This document shows, piece after piece, positions 1 to 7,258 of a stretch of DNA of 27,700 bases. This DNA comes from a virus: positions 1 through 27,700 of IMG/VR virus record IMGVR_UViG_3300028571_001334, one strand, 5' to 3'. The translations under genes and the position numbers were made by a program. Position 1 is the first letter of the stretch, and each line of letters begins with the position of its first letter. Under the pieces are notes generated by a model, which made no database searches, was not told the origin of the DNA, and was given only the letters and a program-made list of their open reading frames with translations.

Positions 1-523
1 GCCGAGATCCCGCCATGCTTTGCGCCAGAGTCCCCAGCACCGTAGGCCCCGACAGCCACACGGCGGCAAACGCCGTCAACGTGGCACAGTTCAAATCCGG
101 AGTCCACGCGAACCGGATTGACGCAGATCCAGAGACCCCGACATCCACGCCCAGGATCACAGCCGTTCCGGAAACGATCCCCACCAGATTCCCGCTTCCG
201 TTCAGCGACAGATTTCGCGGGCGATAGATCGTCTCGTTCTCGTAATCCCCGGCGAACGTGCGGACCTGCAGCCAGATATCCGACCGCCCGTACCATGCCA
301 CCGGCAACGCAACGACGAATTGATTCGTCGGCGAAACCACCGTAGCCAGCGAAGCATCGTTGCTGGAACTCGGTTGCATCGGCAGGCGGCGACCGTCGTA
401 AATCTTGTTCGGACGGTACTGGATGTTCTCAGGACCGCCCAGGCCCCCGTAGAGCTTCGCCCCTTTCGTCCCCTGAAAAGGACGATTCGTCAGACAAATC
501 GAGCGATTGCGAGCGATCAACAT
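1..523 (-). CDS. Tail-tip/virion structural protein, partial (C-terminus beyond window)
   Basis: This minus-strand frame opens with ATG at 523-521 and stays open to base 1, giving about 174 residues. It starts MLIARNRSICLTNRPFQGTK. A GGTGGG stretch about 5 nt before the ATG could act as ribosome binding site. The rest is beta-rich and Gly/Ser/Val-rich (NLSLNGSGNLVGIVSG), typical of phage tail-tip or adhesin proteins, but I do not recognise a family. It is the last gene of the tail module in view, after two other beta-rich proteins downstream of the tape measure. That position suggests a baseplate, fibre or receptor-binding role, which is inference from order only. A half copy of the intergenic palindrome separates it from the gene before it. 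Confidence 0.7.
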   Translation of the reverse strand, partial: MLIARNRSICLTNRPFQGTKGAKLYGGLGGPENIQYRPNKIYDGRRLPMQPSSSNDASLATVVSPTNQFVVALPVAWYGRSDIWLQVRTFAGDYENETIYRPRNLSLNGSGNLVGIVSGTAVILGVDVGVSGSASIRFAWTPDLNCATLTAFAAVWLSGPTVLGTLAQSMAGSR

Positions 524-541
524 GGTTCCCACCAAAACCCC

Positions 542-563
542 ATCGGCGGCAAAATGCCGCCGC
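542..563. repeat. Half copy of family-B palindromic repeat
   Basis: The sequence CGGCGGCAAAATGCCGCCG followed by CTAC forms one hairpin (GGCGGCA/TGCCGCC) with the terminal GCTAC. It lies between the TGA stop of the 230-residue gene (568-570) and the ATG at 523-521. Only one hairpin arm is present. The loop type (CAAAATG) differs from the CTAGAAG type found in most other copies. Confidence 0.75.
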
Positions 564-567
564 TACC

Positions 568-1260
568 TCAGTACGTCGTGAACTTGCAAGATCCCGTGTA
601 GGTCACACCGCCCGCCGTAATTGTGGCGACCGCCGTGAATCCCCGGTTACTCGCCAGACCTGGCGAAGCAAACTCCGCTTCGAATCGGTGACTGACATTC
701 GTCGAACCGACATCCCCCGTCGACATCGAGAATTGAGCCACCCGCGCACCTGCCGACGTAGTCGCATCCTGCGTTACTACGATCGAACAGGTGGCAGATG
801 GATCCAGAGTATCCAGAGCGATCGTCTTCCCGTTCCGCACCAGTTCCGCCGTCAAGTGCATACTCGTGCCGAGCGTCGTCGTCAGATTGGCGGTCACATC
901 GACTTCGAACGGCACGCTGGCGGGATCGTTCGGCACCTGCTGACCAGCACACACCCGCAAAGGCCAGTTCAAGACCGATGCCGTGTCCGTCGTCGGAGCT
1001 GGCGAGCCACCCGCTCGAGTGTACATCGTGACGACAATGTCCCGAGGCGTCATATTTGGCGAGATCGTGGCCAACGCGATCACCGCATGGTAAAGCGAAG
1101 TCGCCCCCAGGCTGGCGACCGAACAGGCCACACCCGGAGTTGTCGCGGACCCCAATGCCTTCCACGTATTGTCCGACCAGTCGAAGACCTGATTCAAAAC
1201 AGGGTCCGTCACCGTCACATATTTGTTCAGGCCGCTCGCGTCAGGTTGTGAGAATCGCAC
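568..1260 (-). CDS. Hypothetical tail/virion structural protein (230 aa)
   Basis: The start is probably GTG at 1260-1258, 13 nt after the stop of the preceding gene, with AAGGA about 10 nt upstream. The protein begins MRFSQPDASGLNKYVTVTDP. A middle section has alternating hydrophobic and polar residues typical of beta sandwiches (VPFEVDVTANLTTTLGTS), and the C-terminal part resembles an Ig-like or BppU-like layer. No catalytic motif or membrane segment is visible. It sits between a 201-residue beta-rich protein and the truncated last gene, in the place where siphophages encode tail-tip components. I cannot assign a family; a tail-tip or fibre protein is the best guess. The TGA stop is followed after 4 nt by a half palindromic repeat. 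Confidence 0.7.
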   Translation of the reverse strand: MRFSQPDASGLNKYVTVTDPVLNQVFDWSDNTWKALGSATTPGVACSVASLGATSLYHAVIALATISPNMTPRDIVVTMYTRAGGSPAPTTDTASVLNWPLRVCAGQQVPNDPASVPFEVDVTANLTTTLGTSMHLTAELVRNGKTIALDTLDPSATCSIVVTQDATTSAGARVAQFSMSTGDVGSTNVSHRFEAEFASPGLASNRGFTAVATITAGGVTYTGSCKFTTY

Positions 1261-1273
1261 AGTTCACCGTCCT

Positions 1274-1879
1274 TCAGTAACTAAAACCCGCCGTCAACGT
1301 CCCCGCCACAGCCGCCAACGTGAATCGATTCCCGGAATCCGCAATCGCCACGTCAGCCGGCGGGAGACTCACAATCACCGTCGTCGTGATCGGAGCCCCC
1401 GAATTCCCGGCCGCATCTTGCGGGACAATCGCATAGGCCCAGGTCCCGCTGCCATCCACAGGCGCACACTGAAACGAATAGGCCCCGTCACCCGTGAAAG
1501 GGATATTCGCCACCAATTGAGTTGCCGAACCGCCGGAACTGACCGACCCCAACACAGCAAAATGATGGACATTCGAGGAGCCCGACGAAGTCCAGCTCAG
1601 CGTAAACCTGTTCCACGGTTGACGCGGGATCTGATTCCCATAGTCGGAATTGATGTCCGCCACAGCGACCCGCACCAGAGTGAGCGGCGTAGGCGAGATG
1701 CTGGGCATCAACTGCCCAACAATACGCCGCTCACCTGGTACGCGAGTCGATCCAATCAGAGTCCGATTGGCGTACAACTGCCAAAGCCACCCAGCCGAGT
1801 AAGGCGAAGTGAAATCGCAATACACAGCTTGAGGCCCCAGCCAGCCGACATCGGTAATCTGAAATCCACCCAGAAACAT
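1274..1879 (-). CDS. Hypothetical tail-tip protein, beta-sandwich (201 aa)
   Basis: ATG at 1879-1877 lies 12 nt past the end of a family-A repeat, with TTTGGGTGACCA between them, so GGG(TGA) is the likely ribosome binding site. The protein has a clear fibronectin-III/Ig-like feel: WNRFTLSWTSSGSSNVHHFA and a late PQDAAGNSGAPITTTVIV strand typical of Big/Fn3 domains. No membrane or signal segment is seen. Its position, two genes after the tape measure, suggests a distal tail or adhesin component. I do not recognise a named family. The TAA stop is followed 13 nt later by the next gene, so the two are probably translated from one message. Confidence 0.7.
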   Translation of the reverse strand: MFLGGFQITDVGWLGPQAVYCDFTSPYSAGWLWQLYANRTLIGSTRVPGERRIVGQLMPSISPTPLTLVRVAVADINSDYGNQIPRQPWNRFTLSWTSSGSSNVHHFAVLGSVSSGGSATQLVANIPFTGDGAYSFQCAPVDGSGTWAYAIVPQDAAGNSGAPITTTVIVSLPPADVAIADSGNRFTLAAVAGTLTAGFSY

Positions 1880-1891
1880 TGGTCACCCAAA

Positions 1892-1975
1892 GTAGCAGCC
1901 ACGGTCCCCGTGCCGTCCGCAGTTCTCTAATTCCCAAACCAAAGACAGCCACGGCAGATGGAATCTGCCTGCTAC
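1892..1975. repeat. Family-A composite palindromic repeat
   Basis: The element begins GTAGCAGCCACGGTCCCCGT and ends GATGGAATCTGCCTGCTAC. Each arm is a small hairpin (CACGG/CCGTG on the left, GGCAGAT/ATCTGCC on the right), the termini GTAGC and GCTAC pair with each other, and a low-GC spacer lies between. It fills the junction between the 132- and 201-residue tail genes. The right end is followed by an extra GCTAC, so the terminal pentamer is duplicated next to the stop codon. Confidence 0.85.
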
Positions 1976-1976
1976 G

Positions 1977-2375
1977 CTACACCGGAGGTTTCAACTGTTC
2001 GAACGTGATGAAGATCTGTCGCCAATACCCATGAATCGCATCCGACCGCCCAATCCCCTGCTTCAATCCCGCCATCCGCACATTCTGCAGATAGGCCACC
2101 GTCTCAAACGCCGTGTCCGCCTGAAACGTCCCGACCTTGCCCAGCCGCAGCTCCAACTGAGCCAGATCCCCGTCCCTCGCCGCCGTCGACACGTAACCCA
2201 TCACGATCATCGGGACCATGAATTCGCGAATCACCAGGCCCCCGTGCATGACGCTCGTTCCGTCGACACCGAAGGCAAAGGCCCGCTGGACAGCGACTTG
2301 CCATTCACCCCATTCAATATCGTTGATCATGCCGAGGATCGAAGCCCCGGCGTGATACAGAGCAGGCGTCGGCAT
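1977..2375 (-). CDS. Tail protein directly downstream of the tape measure (132 aa)
   Basis: ATG at 2375-2373 overlaps the TAA stop of the tape measure gene in a TAATG arrangement, which indicates translational coupling. The protein (MPTPALYHAGASILGMINDI) is a compact mixed alpha/beta protein without signal, membrane or catalytic motifs. In siphophages the gene right after the tape measure encodes a distal tail or tail-tip component (lambda M/L, Dit). That role is inferred from position; residues alone do not identify the family. The TAG stop lies 2 nt from a family-A repeat. Confidence 0.7.
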   Translation of the reverse strand: MPTPALYHAGASILGMINDIEWGEWQVAVQRAFAFGVDGTSVMHGGLVIREFMVPMIVMGYVSTAARDGDLAQLELRLGKVGTFQADTAFETVAYLQNVRMAGLKQGIGRSDAIHGYWRQIFITFEQLKPPV

Positions 2376-4474
2376 TACCTTCCACCCCCAATCCCCAGAC
2401 CAGCCGCAGGCACCGGCGGAGGTTTCTCACCCTGCCCCGGCATTTGCACGTTCACGTTCACATTCACCGGAGGAGGAGCCGGAGCCCGACCAGGACGAAC
2501 CGCTTGCTTCCGCTCGTCAATGATCGTCTTGGCATCCTGCATGTTTCGTTCACGCTCGATCGCATCCGCAGCCACCTGACCCCGCTGTTCGTTGCTGCCG
2601 AACGCCGACATGAACCCTTCGTGGCCCATCAACGCCGTCCCCGCGTCGTAAGCCTTTAACCCGGCCGCAATCCCGACCGGACTGAGTCCGCTGGTTTTCA
2701 ATTGCAGTTCGTACGCTTCCCGCATGGTTCTGGACTGCATATCTTTCGCGGCATCGACCATTTCAATCGCTGTTTTCTGCCGAATACTGGTCGCGTTCTG
2801 CCCCGTCGTCGTGATTTCCACGTCCCGAGCAAACCCCGCTTTGTCGCCCATCTTCTTTTTCAGGGCTTCGACTTCTTGCTGGCTTCCCATCTCGGTAATC
2901 ATGGACGAGATATTTCGCCCCTCGACGACGATATCCAGAGCCGATGACCGTTCGTCTTCGGGAAGACTTTCCACCCCCTTCTTGATGCGACCCATCACCG
3001 TCGCGAAGTTCTCGCCATTGAAGTCGACGTCTTCCGGATTCAGGCCCATCCGCCCGAGCTGCTCGACCACTTTAGGAGACGCCTTGGCAGTTGCCAGTTG
3101 CCGGACAATTTCCCGCATGTGAGTGCCCGCTTCTTCGGCGATCTGAGTCTTCCGCAACATGGCGAAGTTCGCCAGTTGTTCTTCGGGTGACATCCCACCC
3201 AGTTCACCCAGGGCGCTCGAATGTTTCGCCAACTGCTGCAAGTCCGTCACCTTCAGGGGAGTTTCCTTCAGGCCCTGAATCTGCGTGGCCAACTCTTCGA
3301 CGTTCTGAGCGTTCAAGTCTTTCTTGTTCGCGGTCAGAAACATGGAAAACGATTCGGCCATGTCTTTCGCATCGGTGGACTTACCGGGAATCAGTGACTG
3401 AGCCTTGATCAGCTTGAGGAACGGAGTCAACGCAGGCCCCTGAGCCTGATCCACACCGAACCCCGTCGACACCATCGTCGACGCCGTGTTGAAAGCGTCT
3501 TCGCTGGGGGTGGCCGTCTCAATCGCCGCCTTGTAGATCGCATTCTTCGCTGCCCGACCCTGCAAAGCGTTCAGCCCACCTTGTGCACGGAACCGCCGGA
3601 CCAGTTCATCCTGCTTCCCCGCGGCTTCTTCCGAAGCCTGTTGCTGTTCCTTGTTGGCTTGCATCAGGAACCGTACCGCCTGAGTCACCGACATATAGGC
3701 CGTCGCGATCCCGACCAGCCGCCCGCCAAACCTCAGCAGAGCATCAGAACTCTTGTCCGTCTCCGTCGTGAACTTGTGCTGATCGAGATGCATGATCCCG
3801 ATCGCTTTGGCGAACTGCTTCTGATCGATCGAACCCGCCCGCAGCAGTTCCCGATACCGCTGAATCTTCTGATTGTGCCGATCCTGTTCCGTGCCGAACG
3901 TCCGCAGTAACGCCGTCGCCTCCCGATCGTTCCGCTGCTTTTCGATGGCCGCTTCCCGTTCCGCTTTCCGGCGTTTGGCGATCAGCCCAATCTGTTCGGC
4001 ATAGGCCCGCTTGTAGGCCGACATGCCCGCCATGTACTCGGAATCACTGAGTTCCCCCGAGGCATGAGCCTGCTTCAGCTTGCCGGTTTTCTCAAAGTAT
4101 TCCTGCTTCGCCAGTTCCTTGCGCGACATCGCGAACCGCCGCATTGCCGCCAGTTCCTTATCCCGCAAAGCCTGAGCATCCGCCGCCGCCTTCACGTCAG
4201 CCAGTGCCGCCGCCTTTTGTGCAGCCAGTCGCGCCGCCGCATCCTTGCCGGGATCACCCCCCTTCCCAATCTTTTGAATCGCGGTCGAGATCGCTTTGAA
4301 GCCGGTTTCGACCTGCTGGCCACTCTGTTTCCCAGCCGCACCGACCTCTTTCATCTTGTCGATTTCTTGCTGCAGCTTCTGAATGAGCTTCTCCGAAGCG
4401 AGTTGCTTCTTCTGATAATCCTCGAACACTTGTCGAGAATCGCTCGTCCAGGTAATGCCAATCGTGTTCGACAT
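2375..4474 (-). CDS. Tail tape measure protein (699 aa)
   Basis: This is the longest gene of the tail module. It follows the tail tube and assembly chaperone, as expected for a tape measure (lambda H). The N-terminal 130 residues are charged and helical (EKLIQKLQQEIDKMKEVG), typical of the coiled coil inside the tail. A mostly hydrophobic stretch near residues 240-270 (GGRLVGIATAYMSVTQAVRF) could be the membrane-active segment. The C-terminus is low-complexity and Pro/Gly-rich with a VNVNVNV run. Using the known relation of about 1.5 angstrom per residue, a tail near 100 nm would be expected. The start lies 12 nt after a family-A repeat, with GGGG 6-9 nt before the ATG as ribosome binding site. 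Confidence 0.88.
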   Translation of the reverse strand: MSNTIGITWTSDSRQVFEDYQKKQLASEKLIQKLQQEIDKMKEVGAAGKQSGQQVETGFKAISTAIQKIGKGGDPGKDAAARLAAQKAAALADVKAAADAQALRDKELAAMRRFAMSRKELAKQEYFEKTGKLKQAHASGELSDSEYMAGMSAYKRAYAEQIGLIAKRRKAEREAAIEKQRNDREATALLRTFGTEQDRHNQKIQRYRELLRAGSIDQKQFAKAIGIMHLDQHKFTTETDKSSDALLRFGGRLVGIATAYMSVTQAVRFLMQANKEQQQASEEAAGKQDELVRRFRAQGGLNALQGRAAKNAIYKAAIETATPSEDAFNTASTMVSTGFGVDQAQGPALTPFLKLIKAQSLIPGKSTDAKDMAESFSMFLTANKKDLNAQNVEELATQIQGLKETPLKVTDLQQLAKHSSALGELGGMSPEEQLANFAMLRKTQIAEEAGTHMREIVRQLATAKASPKVVEQLGRMGLNPEDVDFNGENFATVMGRIKKGVESLPEDERSSALDIVVEGRNISSMITEMGSQQEVEALKKKMGDKAGFARDVEITTTGQNATSIRQKTAIEMVDAAKDMQSRTMREAYELQLKTSGLSPVGIAAGLKAYDAGTALMGHEGFMSAFGSNEQRGQVAADAIERERNMQDAKTIIDERKQAVRPGRAPAPPPVNVNVNVQMPGQGEKPPPVPAAGLGIGGGR

Positions 4475-4486
4475 CGGAACCCCAAA

Positions 4487-4577
4487 GTAGCAGGCACGGT
4501 CCCCGTGCCGCCCGCAGTTTTCTTTCTCGACACCAAATCACAGACAAGAGCCACGGCAGATGGAATCTGCCTGCTAC
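4487..4577. repeat. Family-A composite palindromic repeat
   Basis: The element begins GTAGCAGGCACGGTCCCCGT and ends GGAATCTGCCTGCTAC. It lies between the 80-residue gene and the tape measure gene. The TAG stop of the 80-residue gene is inside the terminal GTAGC read on the minus strand, so the repeat itself supplies that stop codon. On the other side only 12 nt remain before the tape measure start. Confidence 0.88.
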
Positions 4578-4816
4578 GCTTGTGGAACAACTTTGGACGG
4601 AGCCACCACAGACCGAAACGCCCGTTCGAACTCGGCCGTCACCTGACCACCCGGATTGAATTCGTTGTAGACCTCCTGCAAAGTCGTCTTCGAGACATCC
4701 GCATTCAGCAGGAACCCGCGAATCAGATCCGCCGTTTCCGCATTCACCTCACCACCAAGAACCGGAACCTCGGCAATCGGTTCCTCCAATTTCACTTCCG
4801 CCACTTCGCCATCCAT
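4574..4816 (-). CDS. Small acidic protein between tail chaperone and tape measure (80 aa)
   Basis: ATG at 4816-4814 is preceded by AAAGG about 9 nt upstream. The product (MDGEVAEVKLEEPIAEVPVL) is acidic at its N-terminus and helical afterwards (ADLIRGFLLNADVSKTTLQE). It has no recognisable family. It sits between the tail assembly chaperone and the tape measure, where other phages carry a second chaperone or a small tail protein, so a tail-assembly role is plausible. Its TAG stop is provided by the family-A repeat downstream, so the natural C-terminus may have been altered when the repeat arrived. Confidence 0.65.
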   Translation of the reverse strand: MDGEVAEVKLEEPIAEVPVLGGEVNAETADLIRGFLLNADVSKTTLQEVYNEFNPGGQVTAEFERAFRSVVAPSKVVPQA

Positions 4817-4829
4817 CTGAAAGCACCTT

Positions 4830-4940
4830 TCACAATTGGTCCTGAAACAACAGATCGAACCACGTCGGCGCGTGATTCGGCAGCAAACCTTTCCGCCAGG
4901 CTCGGGTCTTTATGAGTCGGGGGTGAGTGAGTCGTTCTCT
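4830..4940 (-). CDS. -1 frame extension of the tail assembly chaperone (T-like domain)
   Basis: This frame has no start codon of its own. It is entered if ribosomes slip back one base on the A-run at 4946-4940. It then reads 36 codons (RERLTHPRLIKTRAWRKGLL, then a Trp/Phe-rich end) to TGA at 4832-4830, 14 nt before the next gene's ATG. It fills a gap between genes that would otherwise be empty. It uses ordinary codons and contains WRKG, a WFDLLFQDQL end and no low-complexity stretch. This matches the known G/GT arrangement of long-tailed phages. The frameshift itself is inferred. Confidence 0.65.
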   Translation of the reverse strand, partial: RERLTHPRLIKTRAWRKGLLPNHAPTWFDLLFQDQL

Positions 4941-5635
4941 TTTTTTGAGAGACCCGCCGTTTCTCTCTCCTTCAGAGCCTCAAATTCGGCCAGGACCGCT
5001 TTCACGTTCATCCCGTCCACCGCCGCCATCGTGATCCGCAGCAGATCGTCCGTGTCGAGAATGCCCAGTTCAGACGCGATCACCGAATTGATCCGGTAAT
5101 TCTGCCGCAAGGCGAACACGCAGAACTCCGCCCACTCGTTCAACATCTGCTCGGGAGATCGGCCAGCGTCCGCCGCCATCTTGTTTTCGTCGAGATCCAT
5201 CAGCAGCAGCCGACGAAACCACGGTTCCGACAACTGCCAGAACTCATTGAACTGCGGCTTCCGAACTTTCTTCCACTGGCTATCCACCAGCCGCAGACTT
5301 GACGGCAGGTCCGAGGCACACGGAACCCGCCACAAATTCCCGTCACCAAGACTCCAGTCGTAGCCGGGAAACAGCGAGGGACGAGCCAGGTCATTCGGCA
5401 CGCAGGGGGAATCGGTCCAGAATCCGACCTTGTAGCCAGGTCCGTCGATCCAGCGTTGACGAGCAGGAACGTACCCGATTTCGCCCGTCCACCCGACAAT
5501 CAGACCATCGGGAACCCCGTCGCGACTGGTGACCGGGCATTCGCTGGCCCCGTCCACAAAGTCAGCCAGCCCCACAGACCGCAGGCACGACGCCGAATTG
5601 GACATCTTGCCAGGAAACATCAATTGATAATGCAT
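4910..5635 (-). CDS. Probable tail assembly chaperone, zero-frame product (241 aa; lambda G-like position)
   Basis: ATG at 5635-5633 has AAAGG about 11 nt upstream, just after a family-B repeat. The N-terminal half holds a Trp/Gly-rich segment (GLIVGWTGEIGYVPARQRW). The C-terminal 110 residues are helical, with EFWQLSEPWFRRLLLMDL followed by a charged tail. The gene lies between the probable tail tube and the tape measure, exactly where siphophages encode the G/GT chaperone. Seven consecutive A residues near the 3' end (4946-4940) fit a -1 slippery site, and the -1 frame stays open for 36 codons, ending at 4830. The frameshifted product would be about 268 residues. The N-terminal half is not typical of known G proteins, so the assignment rests on position and frameshift architecture. 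Confidence 0.72.
   Translation of the reverse strand: MHYQLMFPGKMSNSASCLRSVGLADFVDGASECPVTSRDGVPDGLIVGWTGEIGYVPARQRWIDGPGYKVGFWTDSPCVPNDLARPSLFPGYDWSLGDGNLWRVPCASDLPSSLRLVDSQWKKVRKPQFNEFWQLSEPWFRRLLLMDLDENKMAADAGRSPEQMLNEWAEFCVFALRQNYRINSVIASELGILDTDDLLRITMAAVDGMNVKAVLAEFEALKERETAGLSKKENDSLTPDS
4940..4946 (-). promoter_or_regulatory. Candidate -1 ribosomal frameshift slippery heptamer A AAA AAA
   Basis: On the minus strand the zero-frame codons are TCA AAA AAA GAG, so the seven A residues have the X XXY YYZ phasing needed for tandem tRNA slippage. I see no convincing strong hairpin or pseudoknot right after it. The zero frame ends only 9 codons later (TAA at 4912-4910), while the -1 frame continues. 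Confidence 0.65.
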
Positions 5636-5651
5636 TCGCCAATGCCTTTAA

Positions 5652-5735
5652 GTAGCGGTGGCTTTTAGCCACCGATCATTTCTTATCTCTTTTTCCAAAA
5701 CAAAAGACCAATCGGCGGCTAGAAGCCGCCGCTAC
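5652..5735. repeat. Family-B composite palindromic repeat
   Basis: The element begins GTAGCGGTGGCTTTTAGCCA and ends GGCTAGAAGCCGCCGCTAC. Both arms are hairpins (CGGTGGCT/AGCCACCG and CGGCGGCT/AGCCGCCG) flanking a T/A-rich spacer. It occupies the junction between the probable tail tube gene and the chaperone gene. It has the same outline as the family-A elements but different arm sequences. Confidence 0.88.
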
Positions 5736-5737
5736 TC

Positions 5738-6634
5738 TTACGGAGCCGTTACAGCCGATGCCGCACTCGCCACCAGCGTCCGACCTTCCAGCCGAATCGC
5801 CGCACTCCCGTGTTTCGTTTCTTGTGCCGAGATCATTTGCGGCTTGATCACACCAGACGCAAAACTGAACTTGATGTGTTGAGCCGTCGCGTTCGCCACA
5901 TACGTTCCGCCGCTGGTCCGCTTTCGCAGGTAGGCCGTCACCGAACTGATCGCCGCCCCGCCCAGGATCGAAACGAACTGATCGAAGTCTTCGACCTGAA
6001 CTTCAATCACAGGATCGATCGTTTCCAGAAACATATCGCTGGGATAGACCGCTCCGTCGTACGTCTGCAGATCCGACCAGCCCAGGCCGAACGACACCGA
6101 ATAGCCGACCTGTTTCGGAACATGCACGCCGTTGATGTACACCGGCCCGAGTCCGTACATCGCGTTGAACGCCTGAGCCTGCAATGTCTGGTTCACCGAT
6201 TCGGCGTACGGAACCACGATGCCGTCTGAGGACAGGAAGAACGCCTGGCCCTGAGCTGTCGGAGTTCCCTGCCTAGGAGCGTTGATCGACTGGGGAACCA
6301 GGACCACGGGACAATCCGCGATCCCCACGACTTTCATGTTCGCTCCAGCCCCGACAAACGTGCCCCCTTTGGCCCGCTTCTGGTACGGAACCGTGACGTT
6401 CGCACCACTGGCGATCAGAGTCCCCAGCGTGCCGAACGCGGTCAGGAACCCGCCAATGTCGACCGTCGACAGGCTAGCTTCGGGTTGTGACGAGACAATG
6501 AACTGATCGGAGATCACCGGCGCACCGGAAAACCGGCCAGACATGGATTCGATCTTGGGATCGAAACCGGAATTCGTGACTTGCCGCAGATTGACGCCTG
6601 AACCCAGTAAAGCATCGTAGACTACGTCTGGCAT
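5738..6634 (-). CDS. Probable major tail tube protein (298 aa; lambda V position)
   Basis: ATG at 6634-6632 has AAGGG about 9 nt upstream, right after a family-A repeat. The product (MPDVVYDALLGSGVNLRQVT) is a soluble, beta-rich protein without signal or membrane segments. It contains GYSVSFGLGWSDLQTYDGAV and FLETIDPVIEVQVEDFDQFV, the long alternating strands expected of a tail tube or related hexameric fold. It lies after the neck genes and immediately before the chaperone and tape measure, the standard place for the tube protein. Length is within the range of siphophage tube proteins, at the long end. I see no sheath gene next to it. A tail-sheath-free siphovirus is therefore likely. Family match is by position and fold feel. 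Confidence 0.65.
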   Translation of the reverse strand: MPDVVYDALLGSGVNLRQVTNSGFDPKIESMSGRFSGAPVISDQFIVSSQPEASLSTVDIGGFLTAFGTLGTLIASGANVTVPYQKRAKGGTFVGAGANMKVVGIADCPVVLVPQSINAPRQGTPTAQGQAFFLSSDGIVVPYAESVNQTLQAQAFNAMYGLGPVYINGVHVPKQVGYSVSFGLGWSDLQTYDGAVYPSDMFLETIDPVIEVQVEDFDQFVSILGGAAISSVTAYLRKRTSGGTYVANATAQHIKFSFASGVIKPQMISAQETKHGSAAIRLEGRTLVASAASAVTAP

Positions 6635-6650
6635 GGCATTTTCCCTTTAT

Positions 6651-6743
6651 GTAGCAGGCAGATTCCATCTGCCGTTCGCTCTGCTTCTTCTCGAAATAAC
6701 ACAAAAACAAAGACAGCCACAGCAGATGGAATCTGCCTGCTAC
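6651..6743. repeat. Family-A composite palindromic repeat, both arms of the CAGAT type
   Basis: The element begins GTAGCAGGCAGATTCCATCT and ends GATGGAATCTGCCTGCTAC. Unlike the other family-A copies, the left arm carries the same GGCAGAT/ATCTGCC hairpin as the right arm, not the GGCACGG/CCGTGCC hairpin. The two arms are therefore almost perfect inverted copies of each other. It fills the junction between a neck gene and the tube gene. The upstream gene's TAG stop abuts it (TAG-TAGC). Confidence 0.88.
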
Positions 6744-7258
6744 TATCGAAACTGTTTCAACACTTTTTTCTGATTGGCCGGATCGTAAATCTGTGCCACG
6801 TAGTAATCCCGCATCCGTTCGGATTGATCCGCAATTTCCGTTTCGGACACGTGTTCCATTTCCTGCCGACGCTGCTCGGTCAGGGGTCGCCGGATTCGCT
6901 GGCCCGCCTTGGGACCCTTCTTGATCATGGAGGTTTCCGGAGCTTTCGCTGTCAAAGATCCTCGCATCGCCGTCGCCCTGATCACCGATTCCGTCAGAAC
7001 TGCCCGCCGAAGATCACCCGTCCACTCGTTCGGCCGCTGATGATGGACTGTCCTGGCCTTGATCTTCTGCCAACGAGCCGACCGCTTCGCAAACACACCG
7101 GGATAACGAGCATACGCCGAGGTCATAAAGTGGAACGGCAGGTAGAACGTCCGGATCTGATGCATCGTTTCGCGATGATTGTCGTTCATGATCTTGTTAT
7201 GAGCACGAATGTTGAACATCACGTTTGAGACTTGGGCGCCGATGATGAATGTCGTCAC
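6743..7258 (-). CDS. Neck/tail completion-like protein (171 aa; HK97 gp10-like?)
   Basis: The best start is GTG at 7258-7256, which overlaps the TGA stop of the preceding gene as GTGA; a longer reading frame to 7339 lies wholly inside that gene. The protein begins MTTFIIGAQVSNVMFNIRAH if GTG is read as Met. A central basic stretch (FAKRSARWQKIKARTV) followed by PNEWTGDLRRAV resembles the conserved core of phage virion-morphogenesis and gp10-like tail completion proteins, where a Pro-x-W-T-G-x-L-R motif is common. The C-terminal third is charged and helical. It probably helps join or terminate the tail. Which of this gene and the preceding one is the tail terminator is not settled. Confidence 0.7.
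   Translation of the reverse strand: MTTFIIGAQVSNVMFNIRAHNKIMNDNHRETMHQIRTFYLPFHFMTSAYARYPGVFAKRSARWQKIKARTVHHQRPNEWTGDLRRAVLTESVIRATAMRGSLTAKAPETSMIKKGPKAGQRIRRPLTEQRRQEMEHVSETEIADQSERMRDYYVAQIYDPANQKKVLKQFR

Noticed and set aside
1892-1975. Intergenic hairpins as simple rho-independent terminators
   Set aside because: No run of T follows the stems on the minus strand, and genes continue in the same direction at every copy, so full termination at each would silence the operon. Partial attenuation remains possible.
4064-4915. Long open frame on the plus strand (283 codons), and similar ones at 1223-1930, 8580-9266 and 16788-17525
   Set aside because: Each lies opposite a well-supported minus-strand gene. 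Their translations are rich in Arg, Pro and His and lack domain features, as expected of complementary shadows in GC-rich DNA.
5738-6634. Contractile tail sheath assignment for the 298-residue protein
   Set aside because: Sheath proteins are usually longer and are followed by a separate tube gene. Here only one such gene precedes the chaperone, so a tube role fits better.
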